This document shows positions 1 through 7,004 of a stretch of 14,761 nucleotides of DNA, piece by piece. The position numbers and the translations under genes are program-made. Within the stretch, counting starts at the first letter, position 1, and each line of letters starts with the position of its first letter. The notes beneath the pieces are model-generated. The model was not told the DNA's origin. It saw nothing but the letters and a program-made list of their open reading frames with translations, and ran no database searches. This stretch comes from an uncultured Bacilli bacterium (GTDB lineage Bacteria > Bacillota_I > Bacilli_A > RF39 > UBA660): positions 1-14,761 of the forward strand of contig CANROY010000032.1 in NCBI GenBank assembly GCA_947632355.1. The letters run 5' to 3'.

Positions 1-125
1 CTTATTATCACATTATCGGTTCCTGAAATTTTGATGGCAAATTGGAATAACTGTCACATTTCTATTATAATTGCACATATTTTGCTTTTATAGCGATTTT
101 TATAGGGTATATTCTTTAAATATAT

Positions 126-1277
126 TTATATAGTTTTATGAGAATTATCAAATTGTTTTTCTTGAGCAATGACATTTCTTATAAAATTTTTGACATATTC
201 CTTTATGCAATTTTGGTTAAGTGTATTATGAGCTCGGGGAAATCTTTTAAAAGTTGCATTTACCCCTAATGCAGTATACATAGCCTCGTTATTTGCAAAT
301 CGAATTTGTGGATTTTCTCCTAATAAAGAATGAATTTGTTCTATTTCTAGTTGAGTGTAGTTTTCTAAATATCGAGGTTGAAGTCGTCCATTACCATCGA
401 GTACCGGAATGATTTTTCCACTTTCATCCGTTACAGGAATTAATTTATTTTCTTCATCTCTTAAAAATTTACGATTAGCATTCATTTTAAAATTACATTT
501 ATACATAGCAGGATCATTATCATCTTCCGTACCTATATAATATAGTTGTGGAATTTGACAAAAAGCATCATAATCAAAATTCGGAACATCGGCAACTCCT
601 AAAGGAAAATTTAATTTTTGTCCTTTATATTCTATTATAGGTAAAATACCTAAACCACTATTTCCACCACCTATACAAGCTTTTACAAGTTCAGGATGTA
701 GCGCTGTAAAACAATTTGCAAACTTTGAACCTGCTGAATAACCCTCCACAATTACTTTAGTATCAATAGTAATACCAAGACTTTGTAAGAATGCTTTAGA
801 AGATTTTATCATATTTACTACTTGTATATGAATATCTTGGCATTGCTCTTGAATCATTCTAATCTCTTGTTTTGATAATTTTTCTTCTTCATTTCTTCTT
901 GCTTGGTCCTCTAATAAAATTGATACATCATTATGATAAACCATACTCCCCAAAGCCTGAGTATAATAGCCTCGAACTCTTGGAATTAATGGTACCAAAA
1001 CAGGCATATTTAAATCATTTCCAAGATTCATTCCAAGATTTGGTCTTTCATATGTGCTTTTTTTAACAATTTCATTGGCTTCTTCTAAATGTATTGGTAC
1101 ATTATTTCCAGTATTGCAACTATGCATTATAAGAGTAGTATTTTGTTCACAATTCTTAGGAATAAATAACGAATAACCACATTTATACCCTTCGTTAGGA
1201 TTAGGTGGTATTAAATAGGCAGTTCCATCTATAACGGTATTATTTTTTTCAAATTTTACTTTTTTTGATTCAATCAT
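126..1277 (-). CDS. alpha/beta-hydrolase fold protein (esterase/depolymerase-like)
   Basis: Predicted cytosolic serine hydrolase of 383 aa with no signal peptide or membrane segment. The nucleophile elbow G-Y-S-A-G is at residues 179-183 (Ser181), on a strand reading KVIVEGYSAG and followed by a helix, as in the alpha/beta-hydrolase fold. An acidic cluster after strand YYIGTEDDND (247-256) supplies the likely acid, and His350 in FPRAHN the likely base. A roughly 90-residue stretch between acid and histidine (260-345) is longer than in minimal hydrolases and probably forms a lid. The layout recalls PHB-depolymerase/esterase-like hydrolases, but the substrate is unknown. The ATG at 1275-1277 has AAGGAG (1284-1289) 6 nt upstream. 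It has its own extended -10 promoter and stands apart from the operon upstream. Fold call is firm, function is not. Confidence 0.8.
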   Translation of the reverse strand: MIESKKVKFEKNNTVIDGTAYLIPPNPNEGYKCGYSLFIPKNCEQNTTLIMHSCNTGNNVPIHLEEANEIVKKSTYERPNLGMNLGNDLNMPVLVPLIPRVRGYYTQALGSMVYHNDVSILLEDQARRNEEEKLSKQEIRMIQEQCQDIHIQVVNMIKSSKAFLQSLGITIDTKVIVEGYSAGSKFANCFTALHPELVKACIGGGNSGLGILPIIEYKGQKLNFPLGVADVPNFDYDAFCQIPQLYYIGTEDDNDPAMYKCNFKMNANRKFLRDEENKLIPVTDESGKIIPVLDGNGRLQPRYLENYTQLEIEQIHSLLGENPQIRFANNEAMYTALGVNATFKRFPRAHNTLNQNCIKEYVKNFIRNVIAQEKQFDNSHKTI

Positions 1278-1300
1278 ATAAAACTCCTTATATTAAAATT

Positions 1301-1309
1301 ATTATAGCA
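1301..1309 (-). promoter_or_regulatory. Extended -10 promoter of the alpha/beta-hydrolase gene
   Basis: Read on the minus strand this is TGC-TATAAT, a perfect -10 hexamer with the TGn extension. It lies 23 nt upstream of the ATG, so the transcript would include the AAGGAG site. The -35 region is poor (GCTACA at 18 bp spacing), which the TGn extension commonly compensates. It is downstream of the tandem structured repeat, so the hydrolase need not be transcribed through that element. Confidence 0.55.
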
Positions 1310-1330
1310 TCATTTTACTATTTTTGTAGC

Positions 1331-1364
1331 ATAATAAAAGACTATAAATAATTATTACAGCCTT
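1331..1364 (-). terminator. Intrinsic terminator of the tandem-pseudoknot RNA
   Basis: On the minus strand AAGGCTGT (1364-1357) pairs with ATAGTCTT (1345-1338), 8 bp including two G-U pairs, with an AT-rich 11-nt loop. It is followed by TTATTAT, giving a TCTTTTATTAT tail. The stem is modest, so readthrough into the hydrolase leader is possible. Confidence 0.4.
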
Positions 1365-1378
1365 CTAAACATATACAA

Positions 1379-1473
1379 CCGAGATCACTTATTACTCGCA
1401 CCACTCGGAAGCGATTAACATTTCACGACTAGGATCACTTATTACTCGCACCACCTAGAAGCGATTAACATTT
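1379..1473. repeat. Two tandem 45-nt units with compensatory stem changes
   Basis: Units 1379-1423 and 1429-1473 repeat with a 50-bp period. Positions 1384-1403 equal 1434-1453 and 1409-1423 equal 1459-1473 exactly. All six differences lie in the two arms of one stem: CCGAG/CTCGG in the first unit becomes CTAGG/CCTAG in the second. The three middle base pairs (1380-1407, 1381-1406, 1382-1405) have each been replaced by another Watson-Crick pair. Such covariation is the signature of a conserved structure rather than a conserved sequence. Confidence 0.9.
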
Positions 1474-1493
1474 ACTTAATTCAGTACAATATT

Positions 1494-1522
1494 AATATAA
1501 AACATTTTTGTACAAGTTGCAA
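1494..1522 (-). promoter_or_regulatory. Promoter for the tandem-pseudoknot RNA
   Basis: Minus-strand TTGCAA (1517-1522), 17-bp spacer, TATATT (1494-1499). The predicted start near 1487 lies just before the first structured unit. The hexamers match 4/6 and 5/6 of the sigma-A consensus. The same TTGCAA-17 arrangement is used upstream of the tRNA gene (14641-14669). Confidence 0.5.
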
Positions 1523-1545
1523 ATGATTTTTTAGAATTTGTTCTC

Positions 1546-2571
1546 TTAACAATTTTCTATCACAATTTCTTTTGTATCTAAATCTACTTTTGCTTTGGCA
1601 CCTATTGGTAAAATACATATTGGAGCACTATGACCAAAATTAACGTTATAAAGAATAGGTAAGTCTTTTTTGTTTGCTTCTTTTGAAATCACTTCTTTTA
1701 AAACTTCTTTATATTCTTCATAATAAGTTTCTCCCTTTGGTTTTCCAACCAATATACCATTTATTTGTTCAATAATGCCTAAAGCAACTAAATTTCTTAA
1801 AATATATTTAACTTGAGATGGACTTGGTTTTTCATCACTCATTTCAATAAATAAAATTTTGCCCTTCCATTCTTCTTTTTTTGGCCATATGTCGGTACCA
1901 ATAAACATCGGAAAAACATCAATGCATCCTCCAAGCAACTCTCCTTCAATAATTCCTTTTCCTTGTAATACTTCATAACCATGTTCTTCTTTTATAAGTT
2001 TTCTATGGTCGTTTATTCTACTTTCATCCGTCCAATCAATTCGGTCATTGGTCCACATAGGACTTGACGTAATTTTAACAGGTTCATTTTTAAACAAAAC
2101 TTCCCAAATATATTTTTCAGTATAAGAAAACATTTCGCCATTTTCAGCAAAATCAGTTAAAATAGCTGGCCCATAGTAAGACATTACACCTGCTTTATAA
2201 AGCATAAAATGATTGATAGTTGTATCAGAGTATCCCATAAATATTTTAGGATTTTTCTTAATAATTTCATAATCAATATAGGGTAGCAAACGTATTGTAT
2301 CATCTCCACCAATCATAGAAATAATTCCTTTAATAGATGTATCTTTAAATGCTTCCATTAAATCGTTTGCTCTTGCTTCTGGATGGTCATTTAAATATTT
2401 AGAACCTTTTAGGGCATTTGGCATAGTAACAACATGTAAACCAAATACTTCTTCTAATCTTTTTTTACCAAGTAAATAGCGATGAAAAAATTCTTTATCT
2501 CCACCCATTCCACTTGATAAACTTACAATGGCAACAGTATCTCCTTTTTTTAATTTTTCTGGATTAATCAT
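1546..2571 (-). CDS. S66-family serine peptidase (MccF / LD-carboxypeptidase-like)
   Basis: A 341-aa protein of peptidase family S66, whose members are LD-carboxypeptidases that trim cell-wall tetrapeptides and MccF, which cleaves microcin C-type peptide-nucleotide antibiotics. The nucleophile lies in F-M-G-Y-S-D-T-T (Ser115), preceded by the I-G-G-D-D-T strand (88-92). The glutamate is in FIEMSDEKPSPS (Glu243) and the histidine in NFGHSAP (His314). The E-x-S-x-E-K-P-S-P block is typical of the MccF side of the family. There is no signal peptide or lipobox, so it is cytosolic. The ATG at 2569-2571 overlaps the Nudix stop by 4 nt (ATGA), and its GGAGG (about 2581-2585) lies inside the Nudix gene, so translation is coupled. 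Family is firm; wall recycling versus immunity is open. Confidence 0.88.
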   Translation of the reverse strand: MINPEKLKKGDTVAIVSLSSGMGGDKEFFHRYLLGKKRLEEVFGLHVVTMPNALKGSKYLNDHPEARANDLMEAFKDTSIKGIISMIGGDDTIRLLPYIDYEIIKKNPKIFMGYSDTTINHFMLYKAGVMSYYGPAILTDFAENGEMFSYTEKYIWEVLFKNEPVKITSSPMWTNDRIDWTDESRINDHRKLIKEEHGYEVLQGKGIIEGELLGGCIDVFPMFIGTDIWPKKEEWKGKILFIEMSDEKPSPSQVKYILRNLVALGIIEQINGILVGKPKGETYYEEYKEVLKEVISKEANKKDLPILYNVNFGHSAPICILPIGAKAKVDLDTKEIVIENC

Positions 2572-3083
2572 AAATGTTCCCTCCTATATTCTGTTAATAA
2601 AGTAATCATTTCATCTGCAATTCCATATGAATCTCCATACTCTTTAGCATTTTTTTCTAAAACTGCAATTACATTATTTAAGGGTATATAACGTAATTCA
2701 AAATCACCTTTTACTTCTTCTTCCGTATAACTTGTATTTTCTAAATTTGGCTTTTCATCAGTTTTTATTTCATAATAATAAATTTCTATTTTACGATTTT
2801 TACCTTCAGAAGGATAGTCCTTATAATAACCATATTTATAAGCAAAATAGTCTAAATTATTTTCTTGAATTTCAATTCCTGTTTCTTCTTTTAATTCTCT
2901 TTTTACAGCATCTAAAAGAGTTTCGTTTTCTTCAACGTGTCCTCCTGGAAATTGATATGTATGATAAGAATAACCAAGTAATAGTTCTTGTTTAGAATTA
3001 ACAAGTAGTACTTTTACTCTTTTGACAATTTCTGTCATCTCTTCCTCTTTTAAATGATTTTCATTTGTAACAAATTTTAACAC
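2568..3083 (-). CDS. Nudix hydrolase
   Basis: Cytosolic pyrophosphohydrolase with a perfect Nudix box, G-x5-E-x7-R-E-x2-E-E-x-G: GHVEENE through REL-KEETG, about residues 48-70. The YQFPGGHVEE lead-in is typical of MutT-like members. Substrate cannot be read from sequence. Starts: the longest frame opens with a GTG at 3090-3092, but that GTG is part of the Shine-Dalgarno AGGTG (3090-3094). A GTG at 3081-3083 sits 6 nt downstream of that AGGTG and gives 171 aa, my choice. An ATG at 3036-3038 after GAGGAAGAG is the alternative (156 aa, Nudix fold still complete). The gene begins 9 nt after the GNAT stop and overlaps the S66 peptidase start by 4 nt, so it is mid-operon. Confidence 0.88.
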   Translation of the reverse strand: MLKFVTNENHLKEEEMTEIVKRVKVLLVNSKQELLLGYSYHTYQFPGGHVEENETLLDAVKRELKEETGIEIQENNLDYFAYKYGYYKDYPSEGKNRKIEIYYYEIKTDEKPNLENTSYTEEEVKGDFELRYIPLNNVIAVLEKNAKEYGDSYGIADEMITLLTEYRREHL

Positions 3084-3092
3084 AACTAACAC

Positions 3093-3578
3093 CTACTTTA
3101 ACTTCTTTATATTTCTATACATACGAGGATGATAACCATTTTGGTTATAAAAATGAATGGCATTATCATTATAAGCAAATACATCAACCATACAGTATTC
3201 ACAACCAACGGATTTAAAATAATTTTCCATTGTATCCATTAACTCTTTTCCAATACCATTTTTTCTTGCTTGATGAGATACAATGAGCTCAGTAATTTCT
3301 CCACGTTTTGGACATTTATAATCTAAGTAATCGTATGTATCATACGGAAAAATACATCCCATAATTAATCCAAGGACTTTATCATTTTCAATTGCTAAAT
3401 AGCATTTACCATTATTATTTTTAACTTCTTCTAAATCAAGTAATGCCATTTTCCCTCTATATTTAGGATGTAATTGATCTAAATGGTCTTTATCAATCTT
3501 TAAAATATATTCTTCTAATTCCACCAGTAAATCTCTTACATCCTCTAAATATTTATCTTCGTATTCTATTATCTTCAT
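3093..3578 (-). CDS. GNAT-family N-acetyltransferase
   Basis: Single-domain acetyl-CoA-dependent acetyltransferase of 161 aa. Motif A is clear: strand GEITELIVS followed by the pyrophosphate loop Q-A-R-K-N-G-I-G (103-110) and helix KELMDTMENYF. Strand YCMVDVFAYNDNAIHFYNQNGY (128-148) is the usual motif B with the conserved N-x-x-A-x-x-F-Y pattern. The N-terminal 60 residues are acidic and helical. The acceptor is unknown; it could be a small amine, peptide or antibiotic. The frame opens at a GTG at 3585-3587, but AAGGAAG lies only about 2 nt before it. The ATG at 3576-3578 has proper spacing and is preferred. The Shine-Dalgarno overlaps the end of the upstream HAD gene, so the two belong to one operon. 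Confidence 0.87.
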   Translation of the reverse strand: MKIIEYEDKYLEDVRDLLVELEEYILKIDKDHLDQLHPKYRGKMALLDLEEVKNNNGKCYLAIENDKVLGLIMGCIFPYDTYDYLDYKCPKRGEITELIVSHQARKNGIGKELMDTMENYFKSVGCEYCMVDVFAYNDNAIHFYNQNGYHPRMYRNIKKLK

Positions 3579-3591
3579 TATATACACTTCC

Positions 3592-4111
3592 TTATTTGCC
3601 TAAAAAATTACAAATTTCTTTATATAAATCCATACCTTTTTCTACTTTAATTGTAGAAATTCCCAATATTTCTGCACCATTTACATTTTTGATATTATCA
3701 TCCAAAAATAATAATTCTTGTGGTTCAACATGGAACCTATTTAAAATATGTTCATAAAAATTAGCATTTGGCTTCATTTTGTGCATTTCTGCCGAAATTA
3801 AAACAGCGTCCAAGTAATTGGCTTCAAAAAATTTATCAATAAAACTTTTTACAAAAGATAGATGATTTGTAGCAATGACTACCTTAACATCTGGATAGTT
3901 TGTTTTTAATTTTAAGTTTATACATTACTTCTTCTGTTATCTTTATAATATCAGAATTGTTAGATAATAATTTTCTTGCTTCCTCTAAATAGTTAGAATC
4001 ATCTAGATTATCTCCAAACATTCTTTCTAATTTTTCTTCTTCGTTTGTAAGTTCAATATCTCTTTCATTTACTAAAACACCAACTAAATCAAATGCTATA
4101 ACTTTAATCAT
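3592..4111 (-). pseudogene. HAD-like hydrolase, split by a one-base insertion
   Basis: Two frames together encode one HAD-superfamily (HAD-IA-like) protein of about 172 aa. The N-terminal part (4111 down to about 3908) starts MIKVIAFDLVGVL with nucleophile Asp8. The remaining frame continues YPDVKVVIATNH (motif II Thr), then KMKPN (motif III Lys) and LLFLDDNIKN (motif IV). The total length is 3n+1. Removing one A from the AAAAA run (plus-strand T5 at 3903-3907) gives an uninterrupted KIKTNYPDVKVV. A second oddity is that the DxD of motif I is D-L-V, so the general acid/base Asp is missing. This occurs in FDLGGVL-type HADs and argues against a classical phosphatase. The ATG at 4109-4111 has AAGGA about 9 nt upstream. 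It is either a recent pseudogene or a homopolymer sequencing error. Confidence 0.82.
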
Positions 4112-4156
4112 TTCTATAATTCCTTCTTTACTTTTCTTCCAAACATATATTAATTT

Positions 4157-4702
4157 CTAAATTGTGTTTATTTCCTTTATAATGGCATACACATAAGCAT
4201 CTTCGTGTTTATTTGTTTTGCAAAAATATTTTTTTCTTAAAATTCCTTCTAACTTAAAGCCACATTTTTCAAGTAATTTTCTACTAGCAACATTTGGTTC
4301 AATGGCTTCTGCAGATATTCTTACTAAATCATAATGTTCGAAATAATAGTCCACTAATAAGGTAATAGCCTCACTCATTATTCCTTTTCTCCAATATTTT
4401 TTACTTAAACAATAAGCAATTTCTCCGGTTTTATGTCTTTTACTTGTAACAATATTAATAGAACCCACAACATTTCCTTCATATTCAATTGCATATTGTT
4501 TAAAAGGATCATCCTTTTCATAACATTCAATATAGTATTGAATAGCATTTTTAGCATCCTCAATCGTTTTATAATTTTTCCAAAGCATATACTTTGAAAC
4601 TTCTTCATCGGTACCCCAATTATCAAATAATTGTTGGGCATCTTTTAACTCAAATTCTCTTAATATAACTTTTTTACCTTTAATGGGTTCTAACCTTATC
4701 AT
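4157..4702 (-). CDS. RimJ/RimL-type GNAT acetyltransferase
   Basis: A 181-aa GNAT of the RimJ/RimL class, which acetylates protein N-termini or, in some members, antibiotics. It opens with the class pattern L-R-E-F-E-L-K-D-A (14-22) and has strand GEIAYCLSKKYWRKGIMSEA. There R-K-G-I-M (105-109) is the acetyl-CoA pyrophosphate loop. It ends with EPNVASRKLLEKCGFKLEG (135-153), the hallmark of this class. The ATG at 4700-4702 has AAGGAG 6 nt upstream. About 105 nt separates it from the upstream HAD gene, with a possible -10 (TATGAT/TAAAAT) in that gap. The broken HAD gene follows after 45 nt. Its neighbourhood with an MccF-like peptidase is notable because both RimL and MccF can inactivate microcin C; that link is inference. 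Confidence 0.87.
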   Translation of the reverse strand: MIRLEPIKGKKVILREFELKDAQQLFDNWGTDEEVSKYMLWKNYKTIEDAKNAIQYYIECYEKDDPFKQYAIEYEGNVVGSINIVTSKRHKTGEIAYCLSKKYWRKGIMSEAITLLVDYYFEHYDLVRISAEAIEPNVASRKLLEKCGFKLEGILRKKYFCKTNKHEDAYVYAIIKEINTI

Positions 4703-4807
4703 TTTATGCTCCTTTTTAATATTTTCATTATATTTGTATTTGTTATTTTATCATATTCATTTTCTATTGAATTTCTTTTTGAATAATTAATTCCCATTAT
4801 AAACCAT

Positions 4808-5287
4808 TTATAAAATTCTTTTTAAAGTATTAATAGTTTCAAACTCTAAAGATTCCTCACAATTTTCATTAAAATAGATTCCTTTACCACCACTTTGTTC
4901 CCAATCTACTAAATTTTTAATACTATCATCAATTAAAATAGAATGGTTATTTGGTGTATAAATTTGACTTTTTTTAATAGAAGGTGGAACAAACAAAATA
5001 GGTAATTCTACACCATTGTCTCTTATTTTTTTTACTTTTGCTTCCATTTCTAAAATTGTATGTACTTTTGTTAAAATCGCAATATCTTTTTCTTTTTTTG
5101 ATTGGGCTTCTAATAAATAGCTAATTGCATTATTAATTTCTTTTGCTTCTTCTAATAATTCATACCAATCTAATGTTTCTAAAAAATCAGTCCAATTTGT
5201 ATTACAAGCATTCTTTTTTATTTGAATTCTTGCTTCCGTATCATAAAGTACACCATCAAAATCAATAAATATTTTATCTTTTGGCAT
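4808..5287 (-). CDS. HAD-type nucleotidase-like phosphatase
   Basis: Compact HAD phosphohydrolase of 159 aa with all four motifs. D-F-D-G-V-L-Y-D-T is at 9-17 (Asp9 nucleophile, Asp11 acid/base). ILT is at 71-73 (Thr73). PPSIKKSQ is at 101-108 (Lys105/106). ILIDDSIKN is at 117-125 (Asp120/Asp121). The short helical cap between motifs I and II and the small size resemble the 5'(3')-deoxyribonucleotidase/NT5C-like group, but I cannot fix a substrate. The ATG at 5285-5287 has AGAGGTGAAAG upstream with a 7-nt gap. Upstream lies an extended -10 element shared almost exactly with the intact ABC-F gene. It is the first gene of the minus-strand block and is divergent from the broken ABC-F gene. Confidence 0.82.
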   Translation of the reverse strand: MPKDKIFIDFDGVLYDTEARIQIKKNACNTNWTDFLETLDWYELLEEAKEINNAISYLLEAQSKKEKDIAILTKVHTILEMEAKVKKIRDNGVELPILFVPPSIKKSQIYTPNNHSILIDDSIKNLVDWEQSGGKGIYFNENCEESLEFETINTLKRIL

Positions 5288-5299
5288 AAACTTTCACCT

Positions 5300-5319
5300 C
5301 TTGTAAAACTATTGTAACA
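5300..5319 (-). promoter_or_regulatory. Extended -10 element of the HAD gene, copy 1 of a shared 20-mer
   Basis: On the minus strand it reads TGTTACAATAG then TTTTACAAG, with TGT-TACAAT as an extended -10. It lies about 25 nt before the ATG. The 20-mer matches 9256-9275 upstream of the ABC-F gene at 18 of 20 positions. No good -35 is visible. Confidence 0.5.
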
Positions 5320-5381
5320 CAAGTATAGGAAATATTATATCTTTATTATTTTTATCAACTCTATCTAAATAAACTTAAAAT

Positions 5382-5396
5382 AGTGTATAATACACT
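5382..5396 (+). promoter_or_regulatory. Perfect 15-bp palindrome over the -10 of the broken ABC-F gene
   Basis: AGTGTAT-A-ATACACT is a perfect palindrome centred on 5389. It contains TATAAT (5386-5391), the best -10 for the plus-strand ABC-F gene, whose ATG is 21 nt downstream of the palindrome. A dyad over the -10 is the usual place for a repressor operator, so regulated expression is likely. The -35 is weak. Confidence 0.5.
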
Positions 5397-5416
5397 TATG
5401 AATGGCAGGTGATAGT

Positions 5417-7004
5417 ATGCTCGTAAAGAATCTAAAGGTATCAATAAAAAATAATACAATAAAAATATTTCTTTTACTTTAAACAAAGAAGATCGAGTTG
5501 GACTTGTAGGAATAAATGGTAGTGGTAAATCCACTCTATTAAAAGCAATCTCTAAAAATATTCCTATTGATTCAGGAGAAATTAAATTACAAAATGAAAC
5601 CATTGGATATTTAAAGCAAGAAATCACCCATGAATATTTTGATTATACAATTCTAGAATATATTAAAAAAGAAATAGGTATTGATGAACTAGAAGAAAGA
5701 TTGCATTACTTAGAAAAGAATTTAACAAATGAAGTAATGGACGAATACGGAGAACTTCTAAATCAATATTTGCAAATGGATGGCTATCACTTTTTAGATA
5801 ATTTAAAAATCGTTTTAAATGGTTTAAATGTAAAAGAAAATTTGGATACAAAAATAAAAGTATTATCAGGAGGAGAAAAAATTAAAATTTTACTTGCTAC
5901 TCTACTTCTAGAAAATACGGATATTTTACTTTTAGATGAACCTACCAATAATTTAGATTTAGAAGCAATCGAATGGTTAGAAAACGATTTAAAGAAATCT
6001 CATAAAAAAATGATTATTGTATCGCACGATGAAACCTTTTTAGAAAATCTTACCACTAAAATTTATGAATTAGAAAATGGTACTTTAAAAGAATACCATC
6101 TATCCTATAAAGATTATTTAAAAGAAAAAGAACTAGAATATGATAGAAATTTAGAAACTTATTTAAAATCCAGTGCTGAAAAAGAAAAATTAAAAAAACA
6201 ATTGCAAATCAAAAAAGAATGGGCAAATAAAGGGGCTCATAAAAAAGCCAACAACGATAATGATAAATTAGCAAACAATTATGCCAAAGAAAGAACAAAT
6301 ACAAAAGATATTTCAAAATTGGCTAAAGAAATTGAAGAATTTACCCTTCCCAATTTTGAAGAAAAAAACCAATTCAATTCTTTTTTAACTTTGATAATGA
6401 AAAAGGAAATAAAGATATTTTAATTGATAATCTTGTTTGTGGATATGATACCTTTACAACTCCTCTACTTAATTTAAGTATTCCTTTTAAATCACGACTA
6501 CAAATTATCGGAGGAAATGGTAGTGGAAAAACAACTTTTATTAAAACAATTCTAAAAGAAATCAATCCCAAAAGTGGTACGATTACAATTGGCAGTGGTG
6601 CTAAAATTGGTTATATTTCACAAGATACATTAAATGAAGATGTCAATTTAACATTACTTGACTATTTAAAAAAAGGAACTGAACATTTCGATTTATCCTT
6701 TGTCTTCATACTTCTTGATAAATTTAATATCCCCTATTCCGATAAAGATAAACTCTATAAAGATATGTCTCCAGGAGAAAGAACAAGAGTAAATCTTGCT
6801 AAAATTGCTTTAAATAAAATTAATATTTTAATAGTAGATGAAATTACAAATCACTTAGATAAAGAAGCATTAGATTTAATTTATGAATTGATAAGTACTT
6901 ATGAAGGCACGATTATCAGTATTTCTCATAATCGAAAATATAATGAAATACTAAATCCAACCTTAACGTTAGATATAACAAATGGGTTTGTTAAAAGACA
7001 TTAG
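5417..7004 (+). pseudogene. ABC-F family ATPase, disrupted by two frameshifts
   Basis: Three consecutive frames encode one ABC-F protein, about 529 aa when repaired: soluble twin-ATPase proteins that act on the ribosome in translation or antibiotic protection. The ATG at 5417 has AGGTG 5 nt upstream and reads MLVKNLKVSIKNNTI, then stops. The next frame carries NBD1 with GINGSGKST, LSGGEK and ILLLDEPTNNLD. A lysine-rich linker follows. The third frame carries NBD2 with GGNGSGKTT, MSPGERTR and ILIVDEITNHLD; the usual Pro of DEPTNHLD is Ile, but the catalytic Glu remains. Adding one A to the A5 run at 5461-5465 (TIKNISFTLN) and one T to the T6 run at 6381-6386 (NSFFNFDN) restores the whole frame. 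No other stop interrupts it, which suggests very recent damage or assembly error. The TAG stop overlaps the stop of the convergent C39-like gene. Confidence 0.88.

Larger units (their letters stand above)
1331..1487 (-). ncRNA. Candidate small RNA carrying two tandem pseudoknots
   Basis: The peptidase-to-hydrolase gap holds what looks like a complete transcription unit on the minus strand. It has promoter TTGCAA-17-TATATT (start near 1487), about 14 nt of leader, two 45-nt structured units and a hairpin followed by a U-rich tract ending near 1331. In each unit, stem S1 pairs UUAAUCGC with GCGAGUAA (8 bp with one A-G mismatch; plus positions 1411-1418 with 1392-1399). Its loop contains a 5-nt segment that pairs downstream (1404-1408 with 1379-1383) to form S2. 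Connecting loops are 2, 4 and 8 nt, the geometry of an H-type pseudoknot. The pairing and covariation are seen directly; transcription and 5'/3' ends are inferred. I do not recognise an Rfam-like family. A leader role for the hydrolase is possible but less likely because that gene has its own promoter. Confidence 0.55.

Noticed and set aside
1..93. Open plus-strand frame from the window edge, ending in TAG at 91-93
   Set aside because: Thirty codons with no recognisable protein pattern; it could be the 3' end of a gene outside the window, but nothing supports it.
1379..1473. CRISPR array
   Set aside because: Only two units, the nearly identical part spans almost the whole period (5-nt gap), and no cas gene is present.
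3890..3910. Programmed frameshift in the HAD gene at the TTAAAAAC run
   Set aside because: The run resembles a -1 slippery heptamer but is not canonical, and the gene needs a shift in the opposite direction (+1). No stimulatory structure is evident.
5361..6571. Minus-strand open frames opposite the broken ABC-F gene
   Set aside because: They are antisense to conserved ABC-F motifs, lack ribosome sites and resemble no protein; shadows of the AT-rich coding strand.
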